DNA from: a virus
DNA: 41,925 nucleotides
Strand: one strand, 5' to 3'
Virus record (IMG/VR): IMGVR_UViG_3300050821_004611
Coordinates: 1 to 41,925 of that record
The notes beneath the pieces are model-generated. The model had not been told where the DNA came from, ran no database searches, and worked only from the letters and a program-made list of their open reading frames with translations. A program made the position numbers and the translations under genes. This document shows, piece by piece, positions 1 to 6,393 of the stretch (within the stretch, counting starts at the first letter, position 1; each line of letters opens with the position of its first letter).

Positions 1-97
1 CGCGCTTCCACGCCAGGAGCATTCCAGTTCGATCCCCCCCTACCCGCCGAGTCGGTGGCCGGCCTCGCCGCCCTATCGACTTGAGCGCGCCGCGCGG
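1..97. repeat. Left copy of 97-bp terminal direct repeat (circular join)
   Basis: These 97 bases are identical to 41829-41925. The HNH endonuclease frame runs straight through the repeat when the ends are joined, so this looks like the k-mer overlap of a circular contig and not a biological terminal repeat. The unique genome is 41,828 bp. Confidence 0.95.
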
Positions 98-410
98 CTT
101 CCTCTTCGCGGCGCTTGGGTCCGTTGTGACACGGGTTGCACAGCGCCTGCCAGTTGCTGCGATCCCAGAACAACACCGGATCGCCACGATGCGGGATCTT
201 GTGGTCGACGCACTGGCACGGCGTGATGCGGCCGCGTCGCAAGCACATGGCACACAGCGGATGCTCGGCACGGAAGTCCGCGGCCGCGCGCAACCAATCG
301 TTGGTATAGCCCTGCTCCTGGCGTGTGCCGCGTCGACGATAGTCCTCGCGCGCGCGCGATTGAATGGTCGGTTGACCGACGACGCGATGGGTCGGCGGCA
401 TGGTTGGCAT
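1..410 (-). CDS. HNH endonuclease, N-terminal 136 residues (gene continues across the circular join to 41753)
   Basis: Read leftward from ATG at 410, this frame has no stop before base 1. On the circle it continues from 41828 to a TAG at 41753-41755, giving a 161-residue protein. Residues 53-95 form a classic HNH module: CAMC (53-56), VDH (68-70), SNW (85-87) and CNPCH (91-95), i.e. two zinc-binding Cys pairs with catalytic His/Asn. Its stop abuts the TerS start codon (TAG then ATG). HNH proteins beside the terminase genes are usual in HK97-like phages, where they assist TerL in packaging-site cleavage (known for HK97 gp74). The start overlaps the upstream stop as TAATG. That it assists packaging here is inferred from position and family. 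Confidence 0.9.
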   Translation of the reverse strand, partial: MPTMPPTHRVVGQPTIQSRAREDYRRRGTRQEQGYTNDWLRAAADFRAEHPLCAMCLRRGRITPCQCVDHKIPHRGDPVLFWDRSNWQALCNPCHNGPKRREEEAARRAQVDRAARPATDSAGRGGSNWNAPGVEA

Positions 411-613
411 TACGACGATCGCTGCTTCGACGCTGCATGCATCAACGCATCGGCATAGTCGGCCATTGCCTCGACGCTATCAGGATCGAGCGTCTTGCCG
501 CGCGCAATCCATGTCACCGTGAACACAGCGCACAACACCAAACGGATCACTTGATCGCTGTCATTGACATCAATGATCGGTGGCTTTGTCGTTGATTTGT
601 CTGGTTTAGCCAT
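410..613 (-). CDS. Small hypothetical protein, 67 aa
   Basis: Starts at ATG 613, overlapping the end of the RusA-like gene by 8 bases, and ends as TAATG on the HNH start. The middle (about residues 21-37) is hydrophobic and could be a single membrane-spanning or buried helix; the C-terminal part is helical and Ala/Asp-rich. I do not recognise a family. Its place between RusA and HNH suggests a late or DNA-processing role, but that is only context. Confidence 0.65.
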   Translation of the reverse strand: MAKPDKSTTKPPIIDVNDSDQVIRLVLCAVFTVTWIARGKTLDPDSVEAMADYADALMHAASKQRSS

Positions 614-1040
614 TCGCCGCACTATACGCGCGCGCGTCGCGACGTCCACCAATGAGCCACTGCCACGACGACGATGCTGAGCATTCTTCGATGTGCACGA
701 GGATCGCGCCGTGCGGCGCATGCACGTCGCCGCGCGCGATCACGATCAGGTCGACAAACTTGTCATCGGGAATGACGCCGGCGTCCGTCAAGCAATCAAG
801 CAACGGTTTGACGCGATTATCGATATCGAAAGTATGCGCATTCGGCGGATGACAAATCAGGCCGATCGCCAGCCGTTCGTCTTTCCATTGAAAGCGTTTG
901 ACGCACTGCTCGAGGACGGCGCCCCCGAACGCCTTTTTATACAGTCGATAAGCCTCGGATCGATGCACTTTCCCAGCGACCGATCGCCAAGCGGCATTCG
1001 CGCTCGGCGGCCACGGCAGCTCACAGCTGACGCTAGCCAA
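606..1040 (-). CDS. rusA: RusA-family Holliday junction resolvase
   Basis: RusA enzymes are small dimeric endonucleases that cut Holliday junctions; phages use them to resolve replication or recombination intermediates before packaging. The protein shows the RusA N-terminal ELPWPPSAN segment (residues 7-15 from the chosen start) and the catalytic FDIDNRVK motif (71-78: Asp72, Asp74, Lys78), followed by Asp92/Asp93. From a TTG at 1040 it is 144 aa, close to the roughly 120 aa of E. coli RusA. The frame is open upstream to 1127, but that extension overlaps the previous gene and looks unlike RusA. No strong Shine-Dalgarno site supports the TTG, so the start is uncertain; the family call is firm. 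Confidence 0.88.
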   Translation of the reverse strand: MASVSCELPWPPSANAAWRSVAGKVHRSEAYRLYKKAFGGAVLEQCVKRFQWKDERLAIGLICHPPNAHTFDIDNRVKPLLDCLTDAGVIPDDKFVDLIVIARGDVHAPHGAILVHIEECSASSSWQWLIGGRRDARAYSAANG

Positions 1041-1368
1041 CGGTCGGCCGCAGCAAATCGCGAAATTTAAGGCCGACTTCGGTCTCGTCGGCATGCAGGT
1101 CACGCTCATTTCCAATGAGCTGCACAAACGACTCCAGCGCCTGAAGTCGCATCGCCTGGGCTGACAAATCGATCGACTGCAGCGTCACCGTACCGTCGCG
1201 ACGCGCCAGGATCTTGAACACGCGCCCGATATCGGCGGTTGCCATCAGGCGGAACAATTCCATCGAATATTTGATGCCGAAAATCGACACCGTTTGGATA
1301 TCGTCGCTTTCCTTGATCACGAGATCGTGCGAGCCGATATTGACGTAATCGCTCACGGGTTCGGTCAT
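1033..1368 (-). CDS. Hypothetical protein, 111 aa
   Basis: ATG at 1368 has a good ribosome site (GAGGAAA) and overlaps the upstream zinc-ribbon gene as ATGA, so I reject the longer frame starting at 1626. The protein is acidic at the N-terminus, with mixed alpha/beta character and no motif I recognise. It is soluble by appearance. It sits in the small-gene leader of the late unit just before RusA. Confidence 0.75.
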   Translation of the reverse strand: MTEPVSDYVNIGSHDLVIKESDDIQTVSIFGIKYSMELFRLMATADIGRVFKILARRDGTVTLQSIDLSAQAMRLQALESFVQLIGNERDLHADETEVGLKFRDLLRPTVG

Positions 1369-1493
1369 GGTTTCCTCGCTTCGAGCACGCCGCCGCACAA
1401 TGCGCAGCGCTTGATTTTGATCATGATGCGTTGGAAGAGATAACCGCAGCTCTTGCAGATCAGAATCACATTCGAGTGGCGATTGTTGGTCAT
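1365..1493 (-). CDS. Zinc-ribbon peptide, 42 aa
   Basis: A very short gene starting at ATG 1493 and ending in an ATGA overlap with the next gene; its own start overlaps the upstream stop the same way. It encodes two CxxC pairs (Cys13/Cys16 and Cys30/Cys33) separated by 13 residues, the layout of a rubredoxin-like zinc ribbon. Such peptides may bind nucleic acid or RNA polymerase; the target here is unknown. Confidence 0.7.
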   Translation of the reverse strand: MTNNRHSNVILICKSCGYLFQRIMIKIKRCALCGGVLEARKP

Positions 1494-1675
1494 CGGCCGC
1501 TCGCCACCGCATACGAATCGCGCTCGCAGGCAGCTTCGGCCAATTCCTGCAGCGCAAAGTGGCCCGGAATTTTCTCGATGTGATCACCGTCAGTGGCTTT
1601 GCGCTCCGCGAGCCAATACGAATCATGGATCGTGCAGACGCGGCGAATGCGATGCGTCGCAGTCTCGTAGGTCAT
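1490..1675 (-). CDS. Small hypothetical protein, 61 aa
   Basis: Chosen start is ATG 1675, which overlaps the stop of the winged-helix gene as ATGA; a longer start at 1699 would overlap it by 28 bases. The stop at 1490 also forms ATGA with the zinc-ribbon gene. The protein is mixed-charge, with Cys at 14 and near the C-terminus. No family recognised. Confidence 0.6.
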   Translation of the reverse strand: MTYETATHRIRRVCTIHDSYWLAERKATDGDHIEKIPGHFALQELAEAACERDSYAVASGR

Positions 1676-1941
1676 CGCGTTGACGAAGTGCCATTGCATT
1701 TCTGGTCGCTCGGCGGCTCCGGAAAATCCTCCGGACGAATCGGAATCATATGGTAGCGGCCATCGTCATCCTTGGCGACAAAGCCCAAGCGCTCCAGTTC
1801 GATCAATCGACGATGGAACACCGCGCGCGGAATGAGCGAGAGCGCGGAGAGCTGCTGCACGTTCGAGCCGGGAAACTGTTTCACCGCCTCGCGCACCGCC
1901 CAGGCCTGCAGCGCCGGTGGCTTTTCCTTCAGCCCGTCCAC
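1672..1941 (-). CDS. Winged helix-turn-helix DNA-binding protein, 89 aa
   Basis: The stretch from about residue 13 to 68 predicts helix-helix-turn-helix plus a beta wing ending in a Gly-Arg-Tyr strand, as in MarR/ArsR-type winged helices. Start is a GTG at 1941; no better ATG exists. It is the first gene of the leftward late unit and lies opposite the rightward block starting at 2133, so it could control either or both. That regulatory role is inference from fold and position. Confidence 0.75.
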   Translation of the reverse strand: MDGLKEKPPALQAWAVREAVKQFPGSNVQQLSALSLIPRAVFHRRLIELERLGFVAKDDDGRYHMIPIRPEDFPEPPSDQKCNGTSSTR

Positions 1942-2132
1942 TCCGCTTTCGCTCCAATAACTGTTAAATCGGCATTCTAGGGGCGTTCCTGCAGAACTCC
2001 CACATACGGCCTCGATTAAAGGCAGCTTTATTTAGCTAGATAGTTGATTTGAGCACACTTTTTCATCATTTTGCTGCTAATATTCAACCTCGGAAACAAG
2101 CTATCTACCTCAACGAACCCGGAGCAACGAAC
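1942..2132. promoter_or_regulatory. Divergent intergenic region between late unit and rightward moron block
   Basis: This 191-bp non-coding stretch is clearly richer in A and T than the surrounding genes and separates diverging genes. On the plus strand an extended -10 (TG-C-TAATAT, 2075-2083) is the best promoter signal; no good -35 stands 17 bp upstream. I see no convincing leftward promoter, although one must exist for the late unit. Two copies of CAACGAAC (2111-2118 and 2125-2132) precede the rightward start. Confidence 0.5.
2075..2083 (+). promoter_or_regulatory. Extended -10 promoter for 2133 gene
   Basis: TG at 2075-2076, one base, then TAATAT at 2078-2083. This matches the extended -10 class of sigma-70 promoters, which tolerate a weak -35. 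It lies about 50 bp before the start codon of the H1-like gene. Confidence 0.45.
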
Positions 2133-2378
2133 ATGAAGAAATCCAGCAAATCGAAGTCCTCGCCGAAGTCGGTCTCGAAGGCCGCCGCGGCCAAAGTCAC
2201 CGTCTCGAAGTCGGTGATCGTGCCGGCCGCCGATAAGGCGAAAACCCGCTCGATGGCCGCCTACAAGGCGCACATCACGCGCCAGCAGAACGCGCTGAAA
2301 GCGGCGAAGAGCCCGGCCGACAAGTCGGCCGCCACGGCCGCGATCGCCGCCATCACGGCGAACATGCGCGCGGCGTAG
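2133..2378 (+). CDS. Histone H1-like Lys/Ala-rich basic protein, 81 aa
   Basis: ATG 2133 follows GGAG with a 9-base spacer. The product is almost entirely Lys, Ala and Ser with short Pro breaks, like the tails of bacterial H1-like proteins (Hc1, AlgP); residues 40-81 look like one amphipathic helix (MAAYKAHITRQQNALKAAK...). Such proteins bind DNA without sequence preference. In a phage it could compact viral DNA or act on the host nucleoid; neither is shown. It is the first gene of the rightward block behind its own promoter. Confidence 0.75.
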   Translation: MKKSSKSKSSPKSVSKAAAAKVTVSKSVIVPAADKAKTRSMAAYKAHITRQQNALKAAKSPADKSAATAAIAAITANMRAA

Positions 2379-2389
2379 GCCGCAGCCTG

Positions 2390-2413
2390 GAGCGCCTGGG
2401 CAACCGGGCGCTC
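2390..2413 (+). terminator. GC-rich hairpin after H1-like gene
   Basis: GAGCGCC (2390-2396) and GGCGCTC (2407-2413) form a perfect 7-bp stem with a 10-base loop, 12 bases after the H1-like stop. No T tract follows, so it may be an attenuator, an RNA-stability element or chance. Confidence 0.3.
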
Positions 2414-2448
2414 TGGAGTGCGACCTTCGCAACCGGGAGCAACGAACC

Positions 2449-2580
2449 ATGTACCACGTCAGGATCATTTGGGCCGATGGCAGCGTCACGCGCGCCACGG
2501 TCAACCTTGCGACGCTGCGCGGCTTCCGTCTCGCCGCCTGTCGCGGCGCCTCGGTGCGCATCATCAAGGTGCGCCCGTGA
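2449..2580 (+). CDS. Small hypothetical protein, 43 aa
   Basis: ATG 2449 has the same leader as the previous gene (GGAG plus CAACGAAC), which supports translation. The product reads as a beta hairpin followed by a helix and a final strand. Its stop overlaps a GTG start as GTGA. No family recognised. Confidence 0.65.
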   Translation: MYHVRIIWADGSVTRATVNLATLRGFRLAACRGASVRIIKVRP

Positions 2581-2675
2581 ATCGGCGCCTCGACCGGCTC
2601 GCCCTGCACATCGACAAGGTGATTGTCGGCGCGTCGATCATCTTCGTCACCTACGCATTCATTTACTTTTACTGA
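2577..2675 (+). CDS. Single-span membrane peptide, 32 aa
   Basis: GTG 2577 overlaps the stop of the preceding gene (GTGA). A basic N-terminus (NRRLDRL) is followed by a hydrophobic C-terminal helix ending in Phe/Tyr, predicting one inner-membrane span with the C-terminus outside. Too short for homology; the support is coupling plus topology. Confidence 0.55.
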   Translation: MNRRLDRLALHIDKVIVGASIIFVTYAFIYFY

Positions 2676-2704
2676 GGCGATCTACCAACGACAAGGAGCT
2701 TTTT

Positions 2705-3226
2705 ATGAACCTTCGATTTCTCATTCTCGCGGCGCTCGTGGCCGCGTCGCCGGCATTTGCGTTTGACCTCAAAGGCGTCGATGTCGGCCATCCGGTCGAC
2801 CCGGCGCAGATCAAAGCGGCCTTCAATTTTCACTTTGGCAGCGATATGGAATCGACCCAATCGCGCTGCGTCACCTCCTGCGGGTGGGGCTTCGCCATGA
2901 TCGCTGGCGCGACGGCCGATATCGGCCTCACGATCGAGCACCAGGCGGTGCAGGAAATCCGCGCGACCTTCCAGCCGATCTTTTTCGACGCAATCAGCGC
3001 GGCGGTCACCGCCAAATACGGCAAGCCCACCCAAACTCTCCACGGCAAAGCGCAGACGGTCGCTGGCGCGCAGCTCTCGCAGATCATCGAGACCTGGCGC
3101 AATGCCGCCGGCGACGAGCTCGTGCTCGCGAACTTTGCCGACGGCGCGCACGGCGCCTTGACCCTCACCAGCAAAGCAGAGATCGAAGGCAAAGCGGCGC
3201 GGACCAAAAAGGCCGGCGAGATCTAA
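2705..3226 (+). CDS. Secreted protein with signal peptide, 173 aa
   Basis: ATG 2705 lies behind AAGGAG. Residues 1-19 are a clean Sec signal peptide (basic n-region, hydrophobic core, SPAFA cleavage site), so the mature protein should be periplasmic. The mature part has a CVTSC pair and a KYGKP segment, seen in some small proteobacterial periplasmic proteins of unknown function. It stands between a membrane peptide and a second secreted protein. A prophage-expressed host-modifying 'moron' is plausible but unproven. Confidence 0.75.
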   Translation: MNLRFLILAALVAASPAFAFDLKGVDVGHPVDPAQIKAAFNFHFGSDMESTQSRCVTSCGWGFAMIAGATADIGLTIEHQAVQEIRATFQPIFFDAISAAVTAKYGKPTQTLHGKAQTVAGAQLSQIIETWRNAAGDELVLANFADGAHGALTLTSKAEIEGKAARTKKAGEI

Positions 3227-3301
3227 TCAACTGGCTGCGCCTTCTCACGAGGGTGCAGCCGGGTGCAAAATCGCACCGGTACAACGAACGAACGAGAAAA
3301 C

Positions 3302-4246
3302 ATGAAAACTCAACATCGACTCTTGGGAGCGGCGATCGCCGGCATCCTCGCAAGCCCGGTGGCCGTCCAGGCCTTCGGCAACATCCCTCCGCAGTGCTCG
3401 CAGGCCATCATCCTGCACGTGCCCTGTACCAACATGACCACCAACGCGAGCCTGGTATGGTCGGGCAACATCACGACGCCCGCAAAGACGATGCCATGGC
3501 AGGGGAACACGGTGGCCACGGTGCATTCTCAGTTCCCGGTCGTCATCAATTGGGAGTTCGAAACCGAGACGGCGGCGGCGCTCAATGCGCAGATCAACAA
3601 GCTGACGCCGCTAGGTCTCGCGCGCTTCTCGCACCATTATTACCTCGCGAGCGGAGGGAACATCGGCTTGCTGATGCAATTGGCTGCGCAGAAGCTGACG
3701 GCGGCGAACCTGGTTCGATGGAATACGGCATTTGGGCAAGCCAACACCGACACCGCGGTGAACGACTTCTCACCGGCGACCATCAAGGCTCAATATCTGG
3801 CGGCCGCTAAACCTGCAGCACTCCCACAATCGCACGCGGCGCACATCATCAAAGGAACGATGAGCATCCGGACGATGAATGGCGCGGCCGCCGGCGTCGC
3901 AGCCCCGTCCGTCAACATGACCATTTCGGAAATCTTCGAGGAATACCTCTGGACCTCGGCCGAGACCGAGCTGGGGGCATACGCGTTGACGGCGGTGTTC
4001 GTGAAGGTGAACCTGGGCAAAGCGCTTCTGATCGGGTATCAAATCGGCTCGACCTTTTATGGGTTCGCCGAATCGATCGACCCGAGTTACGGCTATGACC
4101 TGGTGACCGAGTACGGCGGGCTGGCGACCGACTATCAGGGCGAACTGTCGGAGACCACCGGCACCGGCTATGTCGACATGGCCAACATGGTGGAGTGGAA
4201 CACCGCCGGCGCCGATGCCGTCAATTGGGATTACCTCTTTGAATAA
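3302..4246 (+). CDS. Secreted protein with signal peptide, 314 aa
   Basis: ATG 3302 follows a CAACGAAC element and GAACGAGAAAAC. Residues 1-24 form a Sec signal peptide ending VAVQA. The mature protein is Ala/Thr-rich with two Cys near its start (about 33 and 42) that may pair in the periplasm. The C-terminal third is rich in Gly, Tyr and acidic residues. I recognise no domain. It may act in the periplasm or at the surface, for example in superinfection immunity, but nothing in the sequence proves it. Confidence 0.75.
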   Translation: MKTQHRLLGAAIAGILASPVAVQAFGNIPPQCSQAIILHVPCTNMTTNASLVWSGNITTPAKTMPWQGNTVATVHSQFPVVINWEFETETAAALNAQINKLTPLGLARFSHHYYLASGGNIGLLMQLAAQKLTAANLVRWNTAFGQANTDTAVNDFSPATIKAQYLAAAKPAALPQSHAAHIIKGTMSIRTMNGAAAGVAAPSVNMTISEIFEEYLWTSAETELGAYALTAVFVKVNLGKALLIGYQIGSTFYGFAESIDPSYGYDLVTEYGGLATDYQGELSETTGTGYVDMANMVEWNTAGADAVNWDYLFE

Positions 4247-4535
4247 CCAGCGACGCAAAGCACTGGCACTGGCGCTGTGCCTCGGGTCCGCGACGCTCGC
4301 GGTTTACTTGGTCATTCACGGCAGGAGCCGCGCCTGGACGATCTTCGACTTGGGGTGCGTGTGGACGATCACCGGCGATTGGCTCGGTCGGCGCTTGTAT
4401 CTGTTCGGGCTGTCCGTGGGGCAGATCCGCGCGGAAGCCGGCGTGCGATCGCTCATGCCCCAGGGGCTCGCTCGAACCATGGCGATTGGCGGCAATCTAT
4501 TGCTGGCCGCAGCTGCCGTGATGGCGCTTAACTAG
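4215..4535 (+). CDS. Two-span membrane protein, about 100 aa
   Basis: The frame has an ATG at 4215 and a TTG at 4239 overlapping the end of the preceding gene; neither has a strong ribosome site, so length is 98-106 aa. One hydrophobic helix near the start (ALALALCLGSATLAVYLVI) and one at the C-terminus (about the last 17 residues) flank an Arg-containing middle, predicting a hairpin in the inner membrane. It closes the rightward block just before a strong hairpin. Family unknown. Confidence 0.6.
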   Translation: MPSIGITSLNNQRRKALALALCLGSATLAVYLVIHGRSRAWTIFDLGCVWTITGDWLGRRLYLFGLSVGQIRAEAGVRSLMPQGLARTMAIGGNLLLAAAAVMALN

Positions 4536-4540
4536 GAGGC

Positions 4541-4578
4541 AAAAAAAAGCCCGCCGAGGTTGGAGCTTCGGCGGGCTT
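4541..4578 (-). terminator. Strong hairpin with T8 on the minus strand; possibly bidirectional
   Basis: AAGCCCGCCGA (4547-4557) pairs perfectly with TCGGCGGGCTT (4568-4578) around a 10-base loop. Bases 4541-4548 are eight A's, so read leftward the hairpin is followed by T8, a textbook intrinsic terminator. Read rightward the tail is only CTCTAAA. It ends the 2133-4535 block and would stop leftward transcription coming from 6004. Confidence 0.8.
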
Positions 4579-4622
4579 CTCTAAAATGCAAGGCGAATAC
4601 AACGAACGGAGCAGAGACTAAC

Positions 4623-5525
4623 ATGACGACGACTGAAAAGGCGAACCGATCCACCGGCATCGAGTGGACCGAACATACCTGGAACCCCTTTGTCGGCTGC
4701 ACCATCCACACAGCCGGATGCACGAACTGCTATGCGATGCGCGCCGCGCTGCGGCTGCAGGAATTTGGCATGGAAAGCTATCGCGGCGTCGCGAAGCAGG
4801 CGAACGGCGTTCCGGTCTGGACGGGACGCATCAATCGATCGAGCGATGCGCAGATGCGTAAACCGTTCAAGATCAAAACGCCGTCGCTGATCTTCGTGAA
4901 CTCGATGTCGGATTTCTTCCACGAAGCGGCCGACGACGCCTGGCGCCTGGAGGCCCTGCAGGTGATGGTCAAAACGCCGCACCAATACCAGGTGCTCACC
5001 AAACGGCCGGAGAACATCGCGCCGTTTATCGCGCGCATCAATGACCCACAGGCCGGGATCTCGGACGGTGGGTATTACAGCTTTACCACGTTCCCGCCGA
5101 ACGTGTGGATTGGCGCGACGGTCGAGCGCGCGGACTGCGTGCACCGGATCCAGACCTTGCGCCGTGTGCCCGCGACGATTCGGTTTCTCTCGATCGAACC
5201 ATTGATCGGTCCCATCGGCACCATCGATTTGACCGGGATTCACTGGGTCATCTTGGGCGGAGAGTCCGGCCCCGGCGCGCGACCCATGGATCCGAAATGG
5301 GCGCGCGACGTGCGCGATCAATGCGCGGAGCAGCATGTGCCGCTGTTTTTCAAGCAGTGGGGCAAGGCGACTAACAACCCGATTTATTGGCAAGCGCATA
5401 TCGACCGGCCGAAGGGCATGAGCGGCACGGAATGGGTGACGCGCCAAGATCCGAACGGCAAAGGCGGCTCGCTCTTGTACGGCCGCGAGTGGAAACAATA
5501 TCCGACCTTTGGGAGCAGCCTATGA
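4623..5525 (+). CDS. DUF5131 / phage Gp37-Gp68 family protein, 300 aa
   Basis: The N-terminus carries the family signature IEWTEHTWNPFVGC...GCTNCYA (from about residue 13): a Cys cluster C-x7-C-x2-C after a Trp-rich stretch. Later family blocks are visible (SMSDFFHE, YQVLTKRPE, FLSIEPLIGP, GGESGPGARPM). The conserved Cys triad suggests metal or Fe-S binding, and the fold has been compared with radical-SAM enzymes, but the activity is unknown. Start ATG 4623 follows GGAG; its stop overlaps the next start (ATGA). Common in phages and prophages. Confidence 0.9.
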   Translation: MTTTEKANRSTGIEWTEHTWNPFVGCTIHTAGCTNCYAMRAALRLQEFGMESYRGVAKQANGVPVWTGRINRSSDAQMRKPFKIKTPSLIFVNSMSDFFHEAADDAWRLEALQVMVKTPHQYQVLTKRPENIAPFIARINDPQAGISDGGYYSFTTFPPNVWIGATVERADCVHRIQTLRRVPATIRFLSIEPLIGPIGTIDLTGIHWVILGGESGPGARPMDPKWARDVRDQCAEQHVPLFFKQWGKATNNPIYWQAHIDRPKGMSGTEWVTRQDPNGKGGSLLYGREWKQYPTFGSSL

Positions 5526-5806
5526 GCGCCAGCGTCGAAATCAACATGGACTACGCCCGCCTGGTGCAGCTCTCGGCCGCATCGCTCGGGCAGCTGCTCA
5601 TTTGGACGATCTACGATCACCCGAAGGATTTTCCGGAGTGGTTCGTGGCGCGTCCCTTCATCATTCGGCCGAAGACGTCCGGGCCGATGCCTATGCACCT
5701 GATCGCCAAATCGCTCGATACGCTGCGCCTGATGCTGCCCGATGGGTTGACCTGCCTGCAGCGGCAGCCGACCGACGACCCTACCATCATCGAAGTGTGG
5801 GTCTAG
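5522..5806 (+). CDS. Hypothetical protein, 94 aa, paralogue of 6004-6342
   Basis: ATG 5522 overlaps the DUF5131 stop (ATGA). The core LIWTIYDHPKDF-(x)-FVARP, then PMPMHL, SLDTLR, LPDGLT and a DDPTIIEVW ending, align with the protein encoded leftward at 6342-6004. No catalytic motif is evident; a small beta-rich domain is likely. The duplicate on the opposite strand is described in the findings. Confidence 0.75.
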   Translation: MSASVEINMDYARLVQLSAASLGQLLIWTIYDHPKDFPEWFVARPFIIRPKTSGPMPMHLIAKSLDTLRLMLPDGLTCLQRQPTDDPTIIEVWV

Positions 5807-5810
5807 CCCC

Positions 5811-5993
5811 GTGCGCCGGCGAGACACGGTGATCGAGCTGCTGCGCCAGCACGTCGATGCGTGCTTGAAGCGCGACGGCTACGCGATGCGCGCCATTGAC
5901 CTGTTCGAGAAAGGCGAGGATGCGGCTGCACTGGACGCGGCCGACAAAGCCGAGCTATGGGACCTCCGAGCCAAAGCGCTCGAACGCAATTAA
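5811..5993 (+). CDS. Small helical protein, 60 aa
   Basis: GTG 5811 lies 4 bases after the preceding stop. The product is mostly helical and charged, with heptad-like spacing from about residue 5 to 55. No family recognised and the ribosome site is weak. It lies between the two paralogous genes. Confidence 0.5.
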   Translation: MRRRDTVIELLRQHVDACLKRDGYAMRAIDLFEKGEDAAALDAADKAELWDLRAKALERN

Positions 5994-6003
5994 TGCAATG
6001 CAT

Positions 6004-6342
6004 TTATTGCCAGGTCTCGACCACACGCGGGTCGTCATCCGGCAGCCGATCGGTCCGCGTCAGGCCGGCCGGCAGCTGGACGCGCAGCCCATCGAGGGTG
6101 CGCGATTCCAAATGCACGGGCATCGGCGTGACGCCGCCCAACGTCATGCAGGGCCGCGCGACGAACTTATCCGGCGAGCCGTAGACGGTCCAGAGCAGCG
6201 TCTCGCCGACATGCTCGGCGCCCATCTGCAAGCGCTGCGCCGCCTTCGCATTGATCTTGCGGCTGCCCTTGCCGGTGCCCAGGATCGAGAGGGTCGCGAC
6301 CACCACTTGCAGGCCGTCGAGGACGCCCCTCAAATGATCCAC
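6004..6342 (-). CDS. Hypothetical protein, 112 aa, paralogue of 5522-5806
   Basis: Read leftward from a GTG at 6342; the start codon falls inside a DnaA-box-like 9-mer. The C-terminal 75 residues align with the 94-aa protein encoded convergently at 5522: LLWTVY, KFVARP, PMPVHL, TLDGLR, LPAGLT, DDPRVVETW. The extra N-terminal 35 residues are unlike the paralogue. It follows the replisome-organiser-like gene in the same orientation, so a replication-linked role is possible but unshown. Confidence 0.75.
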   Translation of the reverse strand: MDHLRGVLDGLQVVVATLSILGTGKGSRKINAKAAQRLQMGAEHVGETLLWTVYGSPDKFVARPCMTLGGVTPMPVHLESRTLDGLRVQLPAGLTRTDRLPDDDPRVVETWQ

Positions 6343-6390
6343 AGCGTGACTCCCAGCTTGTCCACAGGGTTATGCACAGAGTTATCCCCA
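6335..6390 (+). promoter_or_regulatory. Cluster of four DnaA-box-like 9-mers
   Basis: TGATCCACA (6335-6343), TTGTCCACA (6358-6366), TTATGCACA (6370-6378, exact TTATNCACA consensus) and TTATCCCCA (6382-6390). Starts are 23, 12 and 12 bp apart, all in the same orientation. Clustered, phased DnaA boxes mark replication origins that recruit the host initiator. Confidence 0.7.
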
Positions 6391-6393
6391 AAT

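Noticed and set aside
1-97. Terminal direct repeat as a true phage DTR
   Set aside because: An open reading frame crosses the join and 97 bp is a common assembler k-mer length; true short DTRs rarely sit inside a conserved gene in this phage type.
73-438. Leftward 121-codon frame
   Set aside because: Shadow of the HNH gene, which occupies the adjacent frame with clear motifs.
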